DNA from: Calothrix sp. HK-06
GTDB taxonomy: Bacteria; Cyanobacteriota; Cyanobacteriia; Cyanobacteriales; Nostocaceae
Assembly (NCBI RefSeq): GCF_001904745.1
Contig: NZ_MRCD01000060.1
Span: 1-56,506 of the forward strand
Direction: 5' to 3'
Length of the DNA stretch: 56,506 nucleotides
In this document: positions 9,888 to 18,128 of the stretch, in pieces
How the letters are laid out: each line of letters opens with the position of its first letter
Numbering within the stretch: the first letter of the stretch is position 1
Notes under the pieces: generated by a model
Told to the model about the DNA's origin: nothing
Database searches by the model: none
What the model saw: only the letters and a program-made list of their open reading frames with translations
Program-made: the position numbers and the translations under genes

Positions 9888-10799
9888 CTAATCTCTAGCT
9901 GATTTAACCATTTCTTGTTTTTCTTCTAAAACTGTATTGACATATGATAAAATTCGTTGGTGAAACTTACCGCAGCTTGCAATAGTAGGAGTGTCGCCAA
10001 AGTTAGGGTTTTGGCTTCTGGCATAAGTTTGAATCCTTAACCACACATAGTTAACATTACGTTTTACATGTTTACTTTTCTTCTTTTTAGAAGCATTAAT
10101 ACCAGGCTCTTGAATCGCATTTTTATTAATACTTGCATTTTGCAGAAAATTATCAAAATTTTGTTGTATGTACTCAAAGAAAGACTGCTGTATGAGTTTT
10201 GTACGTAAGCGTTCAAGTTTTTCTTTTTCAGCTTTGTCTTGTTCTTCGCGTTCCCAATGTTCAATAATAGCTTGTACGTTTCTAATACACTGAAACACAA
10301 TGTTAGATGCTATTAAAGCTTTTTTAATCTGAGTATAAACTATTGAATAAACCTTATCCGAAGCTGCAAATTCTTTTCGGATGCGTGCTTCTTCGTCATC
10401 AGCTAAATATCCAGCAACTAAATTTAGGGTTAAGTCATCAGATTTAAATGCTGATGTCGAAATTGCTCCAGTTTTAAATGCTATTTCAATTAGTCTACAT
10501 GTTTCATATTCATTAAGTGAATAGCTGTAATTTTCCAGATAAAACCCTAATAACGAACGCTTTGCAGATTTTATTTTATTCTTTGCTTCTAATATTTTGG
10601 CACGTTTTGCCAAATTTGTTTCTAACTCGTCTTTTTTCTCTTCTCGTACTTTATCTACTAAGTCACGCTCCCAGAGCTTCATCGGCGCCGCGCATTTGTA
10701 GTGAGGGTTGCTAGCAATTATCGGTTGACCTAAATATTGGTCAATCATTTTTTGAGTAAATCCAAAAGATTTAATTGTTTTTAAGCAATAACGTGACAT
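9888..10799 (-). CDS. Unknown protein, first gene of the PNK/Thg1-like operon
   Basis: A 303-residue protein not recognised with confidence. The first 50 residues carry a striking motif, NPHYKCAAPMKLW (31-43), preceded by a helix ending in DQYLGQP; this looks like a small conserved module, not an enzyme active site. Residues 45-80 and 185-215 are highly charged and probably coiled. Residues 235-255 are lysine-rich (KKKKSKHVKR), suggesting RNA or DNA contact. The C-terminal part ends in a region with FGDTPTIASCGKFHQRI. No signal peptide or membrane segment is visible. It is separated from the kinase gene by only 6 bases, so it is translated with the RNA-processing pair and may be their substrate adaptor or a regulatory partner (inference). 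The start ATG at 10799 gives MSRYCLK, and no better start is seen. Confidence 0.7.
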   Translation of the reverse strand: MSRYCLKTIKSFGFTQKMIDQYLGQPIIASNPHYKCAAPMKLWERDLVDKVREEKKDELETNLAKRAKILEAKNKIKSAKRSLLGFYLENYSYSLNEYETCRLIEIAFKTGAISTSAFKSDDLTLNLVAGYLADDEEARIRKEFAASDKVYSIVYTQIKKALIASNIVFQCIRNVQAIIEHWEREEQDKAEKEKLERLRTKLIQQSFFEYIQQNFDNFLQNASINKNAIQEPGINASKKKKSKHVKRNVNYVWLRIQTYARSQNPNFGDTPTIASCGKFHQRILSYVNTVLEEKQEMVKSARD

Positions 10800-10942
10800 G
10801 CTTCTCTACCTCACTAATCACTTACACTACCTGCAAAGTAACACTATTGTACCAGGTAAAATCATATTTTTATGAAAGTTGATAGTTGATACTTAAATCA
10901 ACAAGCTCATAACTATATTTGTAACTGAAATCTTTTGTCGTG

Positions 10943-10957
10943 CAGGCATCCTGCCTG
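10943..10957. repeat. Short CAGGCA/TGCCTG hairpin repeat
   Basis: A perfect 6-base-pair stem (CAGGCA, loop TCC, TGCCTG) in the intergenic region upstream of the RNA-repair-like operon. The same 'aggcat-cc-tgcct' theme recurs in larger copies near 53530 and 55263-55335, so it belongs to a dispersed intergenic repeat family. Function unknown. Confidence 0.4.
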
Positions 10958-11077
10958 TCCTATATACCAACATCAATGTAAAAAATAATACTTCAAACCT
11001 TTATAAATCAATACATAAACATACTTCCATACCTGGCGCCTAATATTATAAACTCCGAACATCTGCACTACTAATAA

Positions 11078-11451
11078 ATGTGTATGAGTAAGAAAAAGAA
11101 ACGTGCCGATTATGATTCCCCTTGGAAAGAAATTCTAGAAGCTTATTTCCAACAGAGCTTCTATAATTTTTCTTTCCTAATACAGCAGCAGACACAGAAA
11201 GACTCAAAACAGCGTAAATACTGGAAGTTCTCTCTTATCCGTAGGCTTTACGATAAAGGGCTAGATGAACAAGATATTCGTAACCTGTATAAAAAGGACT
11301 AGAGGAGCAAGATATCCGTAACCTGTATAAATTTATTGACAAAGCTTTAATATTGTCGGAGCCTTTAGAAAAGGAGTTTTGGGAGGAATTGAAGCAATTT
11401 GAAACCGAACGTGATGTTACTTATATTACAATGGAAAAAGAGCCTGATTAA
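11078..11451 (+). pseudogene. Rpn-like/cytosolic nuclease-family gene remnant (internal deletion plus frameshift)
   Basis: The opening (SKKKKRADYDSPWKEILEAYF) and the later part (YWKFSLIRRLYDKGLDEQDI, then LEKEFWEELKQFETERDVTY) are the beginning and end of a common cyanobacterial protein of the Rpn/PD-(D/E)XK-like transposase-nuclease group, normally near 300 residues. Here the central catalytic part is missing, giving 74 codons before a TAG at 11300. A short tandem duplication follows: the bases encoding 'EQDIRNLYK' occur twice, at about 11265-11293 and 11305-11333, with the second copy in another frame. Reading then continues intact to the TAA at 11449. The gene therefore has a deletion, a duplication and a frameshift, and is dead. 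Family assignment rests on the remembered consensus of these proteins. Confidence 0.65.
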
Positions 11452-11591
11452 AATACTAAAAATAAGAATATAAAGTGATTAAACGCTTACCACGTATCCT
11501 TTACAGGCTATTTTAGGTTATAGCGTTAAATTTTTTATTGTTTATGATAGTTGTTACTGTTTATTTATAACTGCTTACTCTATTAACCTAT

Positions 11592-12953
11592 ATGACTACC
11601 AGTCCGGATACAGTGCGGGCACTGCGCTCGGCGCTTGAGTTTTCTCCTGATAACGTTCCACTCAGGCAACATTTAGCAGAAGTATTGCTGAGTATGCAAC
11701 AGTATACAGAAGCCGAGCAAGAGTACCGTCAGGCGTTAATGCTCAAACCAGCAGACAGTATATTAAAACTGGGTTTGGCGACGGTTTTTTATCAGCAGGG
11801 TAAGCATTCGCAATCGTTGGTAGTTGTCGAAGATTTACTCAAGAGCGCTGACTGCCCTGCGCTTGCCTATTTACTCCACGCGCGTTTGCTACTAAATGCT
11901 GGCGCCGTACAGCAAGCAGTTAGCCAATATCGCTACGCAACAGCAATTGATGCATCTATTGCCGACCAAGATTTTGCTGACCGTTTAGGTATATCAAATG
12001 AAGTAGGAGCATCACAGGACGAAGTAAATGAAATCGTTGACGGTAAGGTACGAGTAAGCAGTGGTGAAGATACACAAATTCCGAATGATAGTAATATTGA
12101 ACGTCCCCAAATTTCATTTCAAGATGTAGGGGGAATGGATACAGTCAAAGATGAAATTCGCCTCAAAATTATTTACCCCCTTAAACAACCCGAATTATAT
12201 CGAGCTTACGGCAAAACCATAGGCGGTGGGATTTTACTTTATGGTCCTCCAGGATGCGGCAAAACATACCTCGCACGTGCCACAGCAGGCGAAATTAATT
12301 CCAGCTTTATTAGTGTTGGTATAAACGATATCCTCGATATGTGGCTGGGCAATAGCGAGCGTAATCTCCACTCTATCTTTGAAAATGCTCGTAGCCACAA
12401 ACCAAGTGTATTATTTTTCGACGAGGTAGATGCTCTTGCTGCTAACCGTACTGATATGCGGCAAAGTGCTAGTCGTATGGTTATTAATCAATTTCTCTCC
12501 GAACTCGATGGTGTGAATACCTCGAACGAAGGGGTATTGATTTTAGCTGCAACTAATGCTCCGTGGCATTTAGATTCAGCGTTTCGTCGTCCTGGTCGGT
12601 TCGATAGAATATTATTTGTTCCACCACCAGATGCAAAAGCCAGAACTGAGATTTTACTATTGCTGTGTAGTGGTAAACCTGTTGCTACTATTGATTATGA
12701 GCTTATTAGTAAAAAAACAGAAAATTATTCCGGCGCCGATTTAAAAGCTGTTGTTGATATAGCAGTCGAGCGTAAGTTGCAAGAAGCGATAAAAATAGGC
12801 ATTCCCAAACCGTTGACGACAAAAGATTTACTTGCTGCTGTTAGTAGTGTTAAACCATCTACCAAAGAATGGTTTGCTAGCGCTCGTAATTATGCTTTGT
12901 ATGCCAACCAAGGTGGGTTATATGATGATATTTTAAAGTATTTAAAAATTTAA
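11592..12953 (+). CDS. TPR - AAA+ ATPase (Cdc48/FtsH-like ATPase module)
   Basis: A 453-residue protein. Residues 1-130 form about three TPR repeats, residues 130-170 are an acidic linker, and 170-453 form one classical AAA ATPase module. Walker A is GPPGCGKT (218-225), Walker B LFFDE (274-278), sensor 1 lies in AATNAP (319-324), and the second region of homology FRRPGRFDR contains arginine fingers R333 and R336. The module resembles Cdc48/p97 and katanin-type ATPases, which remodel or unfold proteins as hexamers. It has no protease or membrane segment of its own. A TPR membrane protein starts 28 bases downstream, and the two are probably co-transcribed. The TPR part likely selects substrates or binds that partner (inference). 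The substrate is unknown. Confidence 0.85.
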   Translation: MTTSPDTVRALRSALEFSPDNVPLRQHLAEVLLSMQQYTEAEQEYRQALMLKPADSILKLGLATVFYQQGKHSQSLVVVEDLLKSADCPALAYLLHARLLLNAGAVQQAVSQYRYATAIDASIADQDFADRLGISNEVGASQDEVNEIVDGKVRVSSGEDTQIPNDSNIERPQISFQDVGGMDTVKDEIRLKIIYPLKQPELYRAYGKTIGGGILLYGPPGCGKTYLARATAGEINSSFISVGINDILDMWLGNSERNLHSIFENARSHKPSVLFFDEVDALAANRTDMRQSASRMVINQFLSELDGVNTSNEGVLILAATNAPWHLDSAFRRPGRFDRILFVPPPDAKARTEILLLLCSGKPVATIDYELISKKTENYSGADLKAVVDIAVERKLQEAIKIGIPKPLTTKDLLAAVSSVKPSTKEWFASARNYALYANQGGLYDDILKYLKI

Positions 12954-12981
12954 TTAAAAATCTAATTAAAAATGTAATTTT

Positions 12982-14232
12982 GTGAGTATTGAACGAGCAA
13001 CACTATTAATTGAGCAATCGCGTTATGAAATGGCTGAAAGCGAGTTAAGACAAGCTTTAGCGCAGGCACCAAGTAATGCTTATGCCACTGCTTTACTGGC
13101 TTTATGTTTAAATTATCAACAGCGATTTCAAGAAGCGACGGCTGCGGCAGAAACAGCTATATCTTTGGCGCCTGATGACGCTTTTTGTCACTATATATTA
13201 AGTTATATTTTGTGCGACCGTCAAGAACTTGAATTAGCAGAAAAATCTGTACGCGAAGCAATTCGGCTTAATTGTTATCAAGCTTCTTATTTTGCTTTAC
13301 TCTCTAGATGTAAGTATAACCAAAAACTATGGCAAGATGCCCTTGGTGCCTCACTCCAAGGACTTGCTATTGACCCTGAAAATGTTGAATGTTTGAATTA
13401 TCGTGCGCTATCGCTATCACAACTAGGTAAAGGAGAGCAAGCAGTCGAAGCAGTAGAAAGTGCTATTGCAGTGGCGCCTCTAGATGCTTCTTGTTACGCT
13501 TCGAGTGGTTGGATTTTGTTGTCCCACGGTAAATGTCATCAAAAAGCTTTGGAATATTTCCGCGAAGCATTACGTTTAAATCCAAATCTTGAATGGGCGC
13601 GTTCTGGAATTATCGAAGCGCTAAAAGCGAAAAATCCTATCTATAGATTGATGTTACGCTACTTTTTATGGTCATCACGCCTTAATAATATAACCCGTTG
13701 GGCATTTACAATCGGTTTATATTTTGCTGTGCGTTTGCTGCTAATAGGATTAAATGAGATAGGTTTAAAAGAACTGGTTATTGTCGTCGCTATCGCATAT
13801 CTAATATTTGTAATTTTAACATGGATTATTGACCCTTTATTTACCCTTTTATTACGTTTTGATCAATTTGGACGTTTAGCACTAAGAGAAACCGAAATTC
13901 AACAGTCTAATTACTGGGGCGCCTGTTTTAGTATTACTATTTTATCTTTCTGTATATATTTATTTACTTATCATCACACCGCATTAATTAGCACTGCTGT
14001 TTTTGGTTTACTTTTAATTCCAACAGCAGCAAGTTTCCATTGCGAAGTTGGAACCCCACGCAAAACAATGGTAATTTATACAGTTAGTCTTGCTGTGTTA
14101 GGCGCCTTTGGCATTATTTTATCGCTGAATAGCATAACATTATCAATTATACCAATCGCGCTGTTTCTGCTTGGCGCTGTTGCTTCAAGTTGGGTTGCTA
14201 CACTTTTAAGTGGTATAAAAGTCAAAAAATAA
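12982..14232 (+). CDS. TPR-repeat membrane protein
   Basis: A 416-residue protein starting at GTG (12982); no in-frame ATG lies nearby and the GTG follows the AAA gene by 28 bases. Residues 1-205 contain about six TPR repeats, seen from the A-x3-Y/A-x6-L-x2-P-x2-A spacing and the repeated 'LxPxxAxxHY' pattern. Residues of about 235-415 hold several hydrophobic helices, including segments near 235-255, 258-280, 310-330, 335-350, 365-385 and 388-410. The TPR half should be cytosolic and the rest embedded in the membrane. The location and shared TPR content suggest that it docks the upstream AAA ATPase at a membrane (inference). No enzymatic motif is visible. Confidence 0.75.
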   Translation: MSIERATLLIEQSRYEMAESELRQALAQAPSNAYATALLALCLNYQQRFQEATAAAETAISLAPDDAFCHYILSYILCDRQELELAEKSVREAIRLNCYQASYFALLSRCKYNQKLWQDALGASLQGLAIDPENVECLNYRALSLSQLGKGEQAVEAVESAIAVAPLDASCYASSGWILLSHGKCHQKALEYFREALRLNPNLEWARSGIIEALKAKNPIYRLMLRYFLWSSRLNNITRWAFTIGLYFAVRLLLIGLNEIGLKELVIVVAIAYLIFVILTWIIDPLFTLLLRFDQFGRLALRETEIQQSNYWGACFSITILSFCIYLFTYHHTALISTAVFGLLLIPTAASFHCEVGTPRKTMVIYTVSLAVLGAFGIILSLNSITLSIIPIALFLLGAVASSWVATLLSGIKVKK

Positions 14233-14279
14233 CTCCTAACTCCCAGCTGCTAACCCCTAACTCCTAACTTCTAACATAA
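14231..14279. repeat. Heptamer tandem repeat (STRR type), CTAACTC/CTAACCC units
   Basis: About six degenerate copies of a seven-base unit (CTAACTC and variants) lie between the TPR gene and the glycosyltransferase gene. They run into the 3' end of the latter, so the repeat supplies its last codons and the stop. Short tandemly repeated heptamers are typical of heterocystous cyanobacteria. Confidence 0.65.
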
Positions 14280-15444
14280 CCGCACGTACAAGTTTCGCAA
14301 TTTTTGACCAGTCGAAGTTGGCAGTTGCATATTCGCGACATTCATAGCGTGATGGAACTGCAATTTTTTTCAATAATGCTTGTTCTAAAGTTTCTGCTAT
14401 CGCATTACTAGTTGTGGAGGCAGAAATTAAGTTAGGTGAGAATGATTCTAATATTTCTGGCATTCCACCAACTGGTGTGCAAACAACCGGAGTTCCACAA
14501 GCTAATGATTCAATTAATGATAATCCGAAACCTTCAAACGATTGGCTAGGCATTACACTCAGGTCTGCGGCTTGATATGCTACTGGCAATAATTCATCTT
14601 TTAAAAATCCAATAAATTTAACGTGGTTATCAAGCCCAAGTTCGGTTGCTTGAGAAACTAAAGTTTCTAGCAAAACACCTTTTCCCCCCACTGCTAGCCA
14701 AATATCAGGATTTCTAGATTTTATTGCAGCTACTGCTTCTAATAATTTATCTATACCAACACGATGCACTAAGCGACGTGATGTAAAAACAATTTGACGG
14801 TCTTGGGGCCAGCCTAGCATTTCTCGCGCTTGTGTAGGAGACAAATTAGGCTGGAATTTTTCAGTATTAACTCCACCAGGAATTATATGAATTTTATTCC
14901 AAGGAATTTGATATTTTTGGTGTAATATATTACCAAACGCTTTTGAAAGAACAATAAATTTGTCGCAACGATTATATGTTCTCTGCTCAATTAACCATTT
15001 CTTAAGTAAAAGGCTAATTTTATTCCCCCCAGATTCCTCTACGCTTTCTGAAGTCCAGGGCCCGTGAAAGTTAAATGTAATTGGAACTTGTTTTGGGAGT
15101 AAATCTAATATTGGAAAGCTGTACAAAGCAAAATGTAAATTGATGGCATCGGGTGTAAAAGTGCGTGATGCTTGGAAATTTGAGCGACAAGTCCACATAC
15201 GGTTCCAAATTGGGGAATCTGGAGAAGCTAAGTTTGTTAATTTTATCGGTAGATTATTGTCATTTGAGGGCAACCCAACACCGCAAAGTTCAATAGTGTC
15301 TTTTTCTGCCAACTTGTGCGTTAGCTCATAGACATACCTCTCCAACCCTCCTGGTGATTTTGGAAACCAACCAGCACCTACACACATGATTGACGCAGGC
15401 TTAAAAATCTCATTATCCCTGCCGTTCACCAATTCTACTTGCAT
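14257..15444 (-). CDS. Glycosyltransferase family 4 (GT-B fold)
   Basis: A 395-residue GT-B glycosyltransferase. The N-terminal half begins with VGAGWFPKSPGGLERYVYEL, the glycine-rich acceptor loop of GT4 enzymes. The C-terminal half has HIIPGGVNTEKF, then TSRRLVHRVGIDKLLEAV, and the donor-binding motif SQSFEGFGLSLIESLACGTPVV, where the two glutamates of the EX7E pattern fall. It would transfer a sugar from an activated nucleotide donor, probably in surface polysaccharide or glycolipid synthesis. Acceptor and sugar are unknown. There is no signal peptide or membrane helix, so it is cytosolic or peripheral. It stands alone, converging on the TPR gene, and its last residues (EVRS) are encoded by heptamer repeat sequence, suggesting the tail was altered by repeat insertion. 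Confidence 0.88.
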   Translation of the reverse strand: MQVELVNGRDNEIFKPASIMCVGAGWFPKSPGGLERYVYELTHKLAEKDTIELCGVGLPSNDNNLPIKLTNLASPDSPIWNRMWTCRSNFQASRTFTPDAINLHFALYSFPILDLLPKQVPITFNFHGPWTSESVEESGGNKISLLLKKWLIEQRTYNRCDKFIVLSKAFGNILHQKYQIPWNKIHIIPGGVNTEKFQPNLSPTQAREMLGWPQDRQIVFTSRRLVHRVGIDKLLEAVAAIKSRNPDIWLAVGGKGVLLETLVSQATELGLDNHVKFIGFLKDELLPVAYQAADLSVMPSQSFEGFGLSLIESLACGTPVVCTPVGGMPEILESFSPNLISASTTSNAIAETLEQALLKKIAVPSRYECREYATANFDWSKIAKLVRAVMLEVRS

Positions 15445-15558
15445 TTTCTTAAATCGCGCCTCTAAACTTGTTTAATATAGATTGAGAGTGTTACTAACAC
15501 TATGTTACTACCTGAAGCTAGGGTATCAATCCAAATATTAATTACATGACTTATGCAT

Positions 15559-15624
15559 AGAAACCGGGTTTCTGATTGAAATCTTGCGATAGCAATAATG
15601 ATTTTGCCTAGAAACCCGGTTTCT
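15559..15624. repeat. Pair of GAAACC(C/G)GGTTTC palindromes
   Basis: AGAAACCGGGTTTCT (15559-15573) and AGAAACCCGGTTTCT (15610-15624) are near-perfect palindromes 36 bases apart and can also pair with each other. Further copies lie at 32684-32724, 35452-35512 and 42601-42615, always between genes. Confidence 0.7.
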
Positions 15625-15670
15625 TAAAGTTTTTGAGCTAATTTTTACAATATCGGTAAAATAATAGTAA

Positions 15671-15861
15671 GAGGTTGTTTGAAAAGTGTCCTCTCTTGTC
15701 ATGCTGAACGCAGTGTAAAGCGAAGCTTTTCCCGTAGGGTAGCATCTCAGTATACGCTCAAACCCTAGATTCTAGCCTGCGGCAAATGCTCCGCATTACG
15801 TTCCGCTGCGCTCCACTCGCTTGGGACAATTTATACCTTGTTTGACTTTTCAAACATCCTC
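15671..15861. mobile_element. MITE-like element with 17-bp inverted ends and TAA target duplication
   Basis: The left end GAGGTTGTTTGAAAAGT (15671-15687) and the complement of the right end (15845-15861) match at 16 of 17 bases. TAA flanks the element on both sides (15668-15670 and 15862-15864), consistent with a three-base target duplication as made by some IS5-group elements. The 191-base interior has no transposase and includes a copy of the 'tgtcatgctga...agcatct' dispersed repeat. Family assignment is inference. Confidence 0.6.
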
Positions 15862-16105
15862 TAAATACGCTTCCTTTACCCAGTTCAGATTCTACAGTCA
15901 GCTATCGTTGTGAAAGCTTTAGAACAATCTAATAAATTTGTTATAAATTGTGTATTTTCAAACAATTAGATTCTGTAACCCCCAATACAATTTACGATAA
16001 CTTTGCAACCTTGAATACAGTTTTGTACAGTCGTATGAATGCTTGTATTCTTTTATGCGTAAATATTAATTTTTATTACCACGTACTGAGGACTTTAGTC
16101 CTTAT

Positions 16106-16627
16106 CTATCCCATAAAATTATCTAAATAATCTTGATAACCCACCTGTTCTAACTTTGACTGTTTTTGCATTACTGAGTCCTTTAAATTACTTCTATACT
16201 CTTGAACTTTTCTAAGTAATTCTGGCTGAAAAGTAGCAATAATTTGTACAGCTAACAACCCAGCATTTTTAGCATTCCCAATAGCAACAGTAGCAACAGG
16301 TATACCTGCTGGCATTTGCACTATTGAGTATAAAGAATCAACACCTTGTAAATGACGACTAGAAACCGGAACGCCAATTACGGGTAGGGGTGTTAGCGAT
16401 GCTACCATTCCAGGTAGATGCGCGGCGCCACCAGCACCAGCAATAATAACCTTAATACCGCGTTCATGTGCTGCAAAAGCGTATTCAAACATACGTTCGG
16501 GAGTGCGATGTGCGCTAACAATAGCAACCTCACAACCAACCCCAAACTCTTCACAGATAGCAATAGCGTCTTTCATAGTAGGCAAGTCAGAGTCGCTGCC
16601 CATAATAATTCCAATAACAGGTGACAT
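16106..16627 (-). CDS. purE: N5-carboxyaminoimidazole ribonucleotide mutase
   Basis: A 173-residue PurE. It converts N5-CAIR to 4-carboxy-AIR in purine synthesis, acting as a cytosolic octamer. GSDSDLPTM (10-18) is the phosphate-binding loop and SAHRTPE carries the catalytic histidine. [11 protein letters not shown] and the later GVPVSS...[14 protein letters not shown] stretches are also diagnostic. The length is normal. It lies divergently from nagA with 73 bases between the start codons, so the two promoters share that gap. purK is not nearby. Confidence 0.95.
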   Translation of the reverse strand: MSPVIGIIMGSDSDLPTMKDAIAICEEFGVGCEVAIVSAHRTPERMFEYAFAAHERGIKVIIAGAGGAAHLPGMVASLTPLPVIGVPVSSRHLQGVDSLYSIVQMPAGIPVATVAIGNAKNAGLLAVQIIATFQPELLRKVQEYRSNLKDSVMQKQSKLEQVGYQDYLDNFMG

Positions 16628-16700
16628 ATTCTTGCTTAATCCCTAAGTATAGTATTTAAATCAAGGCAGTAATAGTTAAACCTATATTTCCATATAAGTT

Positions 16701-17873
16701 ATGTTTACACCTATAGATATTATCAACGCGCGCGTACCTGGTTACAGTGGTTTACAGATGTTATTGATCAACTCTGGTACAATTCAAAGAATTTTACCAA
16801 TGGGTACAATCTTCAAACGGGTACCACCAGATAATTTGCAAGTCGTGGACGTTAAAGAAGATTGGATTTCTCTGGGTGGTGTAGATTTACAAATTAACGG
16901 TGGTCTATGTTTAGCGTTTCCTGATTTAAGTGCTGATAATGCTCATGTACTGTCAAAAATATGTAAATTTTTATGGAATAACGGTGTAGATGGCTTTCTA
17001 CCTACTTTAGTAACAACTTCGGTAGAAAATATCCAGCGTGCGTTAGCAGTAATCGCTAATTATATAAGTTTTAATAACATTGCTTCACAACAAGCCCAAA
17101 TTCTGGGTGTGCATTTAGAAGGACCCTTTCTAAACTACCAAAAACGCGGCGCCCATCCTGCTGAATACTTGCTGCCTTTAACCATCAATGAAGTTAAACG
17201 AGTTTTAGGCGATTATGCTCACGTAGTAAAAGTTATCACGATAGCACCCGAACTAGACCCAACAGGGGAAGTTATTAAATATCTACGTTCACAAAATATT
17301 ACCGTTAGTCTTGGACACTCACAAGCAACTTACGATAAAGCGCAACAAGCATTTGAATACGGTGTCACGATGGTAACACACGCATTTAACGCCATGCCAC
17401 CCTTACATCACCGCGAACCTGGCTTATTAGGTGCAGCTATTACCAATAAAAATGTCATGTGTGGATTTATTGCTGATGGTCAGCATGTCTCACCCATTAT
17501 GCTAGATATACTTTTACGCGCAAGTAATTATGACAAGGGTCTATTTTTAGTTAGCGATGCATTGGCGCCTTTAGGATTTCCCGATGGTACTTACCCGTGG
17601 GATAGTCGCGAAATAGAAGTCAAAAATGGTACAGCAAAACTACCCGACGGAACGCTTTCAGGAACAACACTGCCATTATTAGTAGGGGTACAAAACTTAG
17701 TCAAGTGGGGTATTTGTGATGTTGAGACAGCAATTAATCTAGCAACTTTGGCGCCGCGTCAAGCAATAGGTTTAGATAGTACTATATCTGGTGCTGCTAT
17801 TAATAACCTTTTACGTTGGCATATTGATGAAGAAAGCAGTGAGGTAAGTTGGCAACGGATACAACGGATATAA
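16701..17873 (+). CDS. nagA: N-acetylglucosamine-6-phosphate deacetylase
   Basis: A 390-residue amidohydrolase that removes acetate from GlcNAc-6-phosphate in amino-sugar recycling. Typical motifs in order are GGVDLQINGG (the usual HxH is replaced by DLQING, as in NagA), HLEGPFLNYQKRGAHP with the metal-binding glutamate, LGHSQATYDKA and THAFNAMPPLHHREPG with histidine ligands, and VSDALAPLG with the catalytic aspartate. Length fits the family. No nagB or transporter is adjacent; the gene is transcribed away from purE. The deacetylase is probably used for cell-wall amino-sugar turnover (inference). It contains three GGCGCC sites. Confidence 0.92.
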   Translation: MFTPIDIINARVPGYSGLQMLLINSGTIQRILPMGTIFKRVPPDNLQVVDVKEDWISLGGVDLQINGGLCLAFPDLSADNAHVLSKICKFLWNNGVDGFLPTLVTTSVENIQRALAVIANYISFNNIASQQAQILGVHLEGPFLNYQKRGAHPAEYLLPLTINEVKRVLGDYAHVVKVITIAPELDPTGEVIKYLRSQNITVSLGHSQATYDKAQQAFEYGVTMVTHAFNAMPPLHHREPGLLGAAITNKNVMCGFIADGQHVSPIMLDILLRASNYDKGLFLVSDALAPLGFPDGTYPWDSREIEVKNGTAKLPDGTLSGTTLPLLVGVQNLVKWGICDVETAINLATLAPRQAIGLDSTISGAAINNLLRWHIDEESSEVSWQRIQRI

Positions 17874-17931
17874 CGGATAAATTATTGGTTACAAACAATA
17901 TATAGTGGTCTGTGTCATTAATTTTCGTCTA

Positions 17932-17961
17932 TGTAGAGACTAAACATGTAATGTCTCTACA
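17932..17961. repeat. TGTAGAGAC...GTCTCTACA inverted repeat
   Basis: A 9-base-pair perfect stem with a 12-base loop, 59 bases after nagA. A related copy with an 11-base stem is at 31307-31358. The pair belongs to a dispersed cyanobacterial repeat; here it could also act as a transcription end, though it lacks a T-run. Confidence 0.5.
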
Positions 17962-17998
17962 ATGATTTTGATATATAACCAGCTTAATATAAACCATC

Positions 17999-18089
17999 GG
18001 CGTTGCTGAATCATGGGATGGTTTTGCCCAATTTCTAACCAATTATTAATGGTTTCAGACGCTAGTTCATCCCGCAAATAAGCAACGCC
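17999..18089. mobile_element. 91-bp MITE with 9-bp perfect inverted ends and 8-bp target duplication
   Basis: The element starts with GGCGTTGCT and ends with AGCAACGCC. The inverted similarity continues imperfectly for about another 13 bases (to GGGATG on the left and CATCCC on the right). It is flanked by an exact 8-base direct repeat, AAACCATC, at 17991-17998 and 18090-18097. The 91 bases cannot encode a transposase, so this is a non-autonomous miniature element. The parent family is not determined; an 8-base duplication narrows the candidates. Confidence 0.75.
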
Positions 18090-18128
18090 AAACCATCCGT
18101 TACATCCGTTTATAATCCGTTGCCTAGA

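Larger units (their letters stand above)
15445..16105. other. Intergenic region with repeats (glycosyltransferase to purE)
   Basis: This 661-base stretch holds no convincing gene. It contains two copies of the AGAAACCSGGTTTCT palindrome (15559-15573 and 15610-15624) and a 191-base MITE-like element (15671-15861). The remainder (15862-16105) is AT-rich with only a short unconvincing reading frame. Confidence 0.6.

Noticed and set aside
15948-16130. 60-codon frame next to purE
   Set aside because: No ribosome site, no family, and it overlaps the end of purE.
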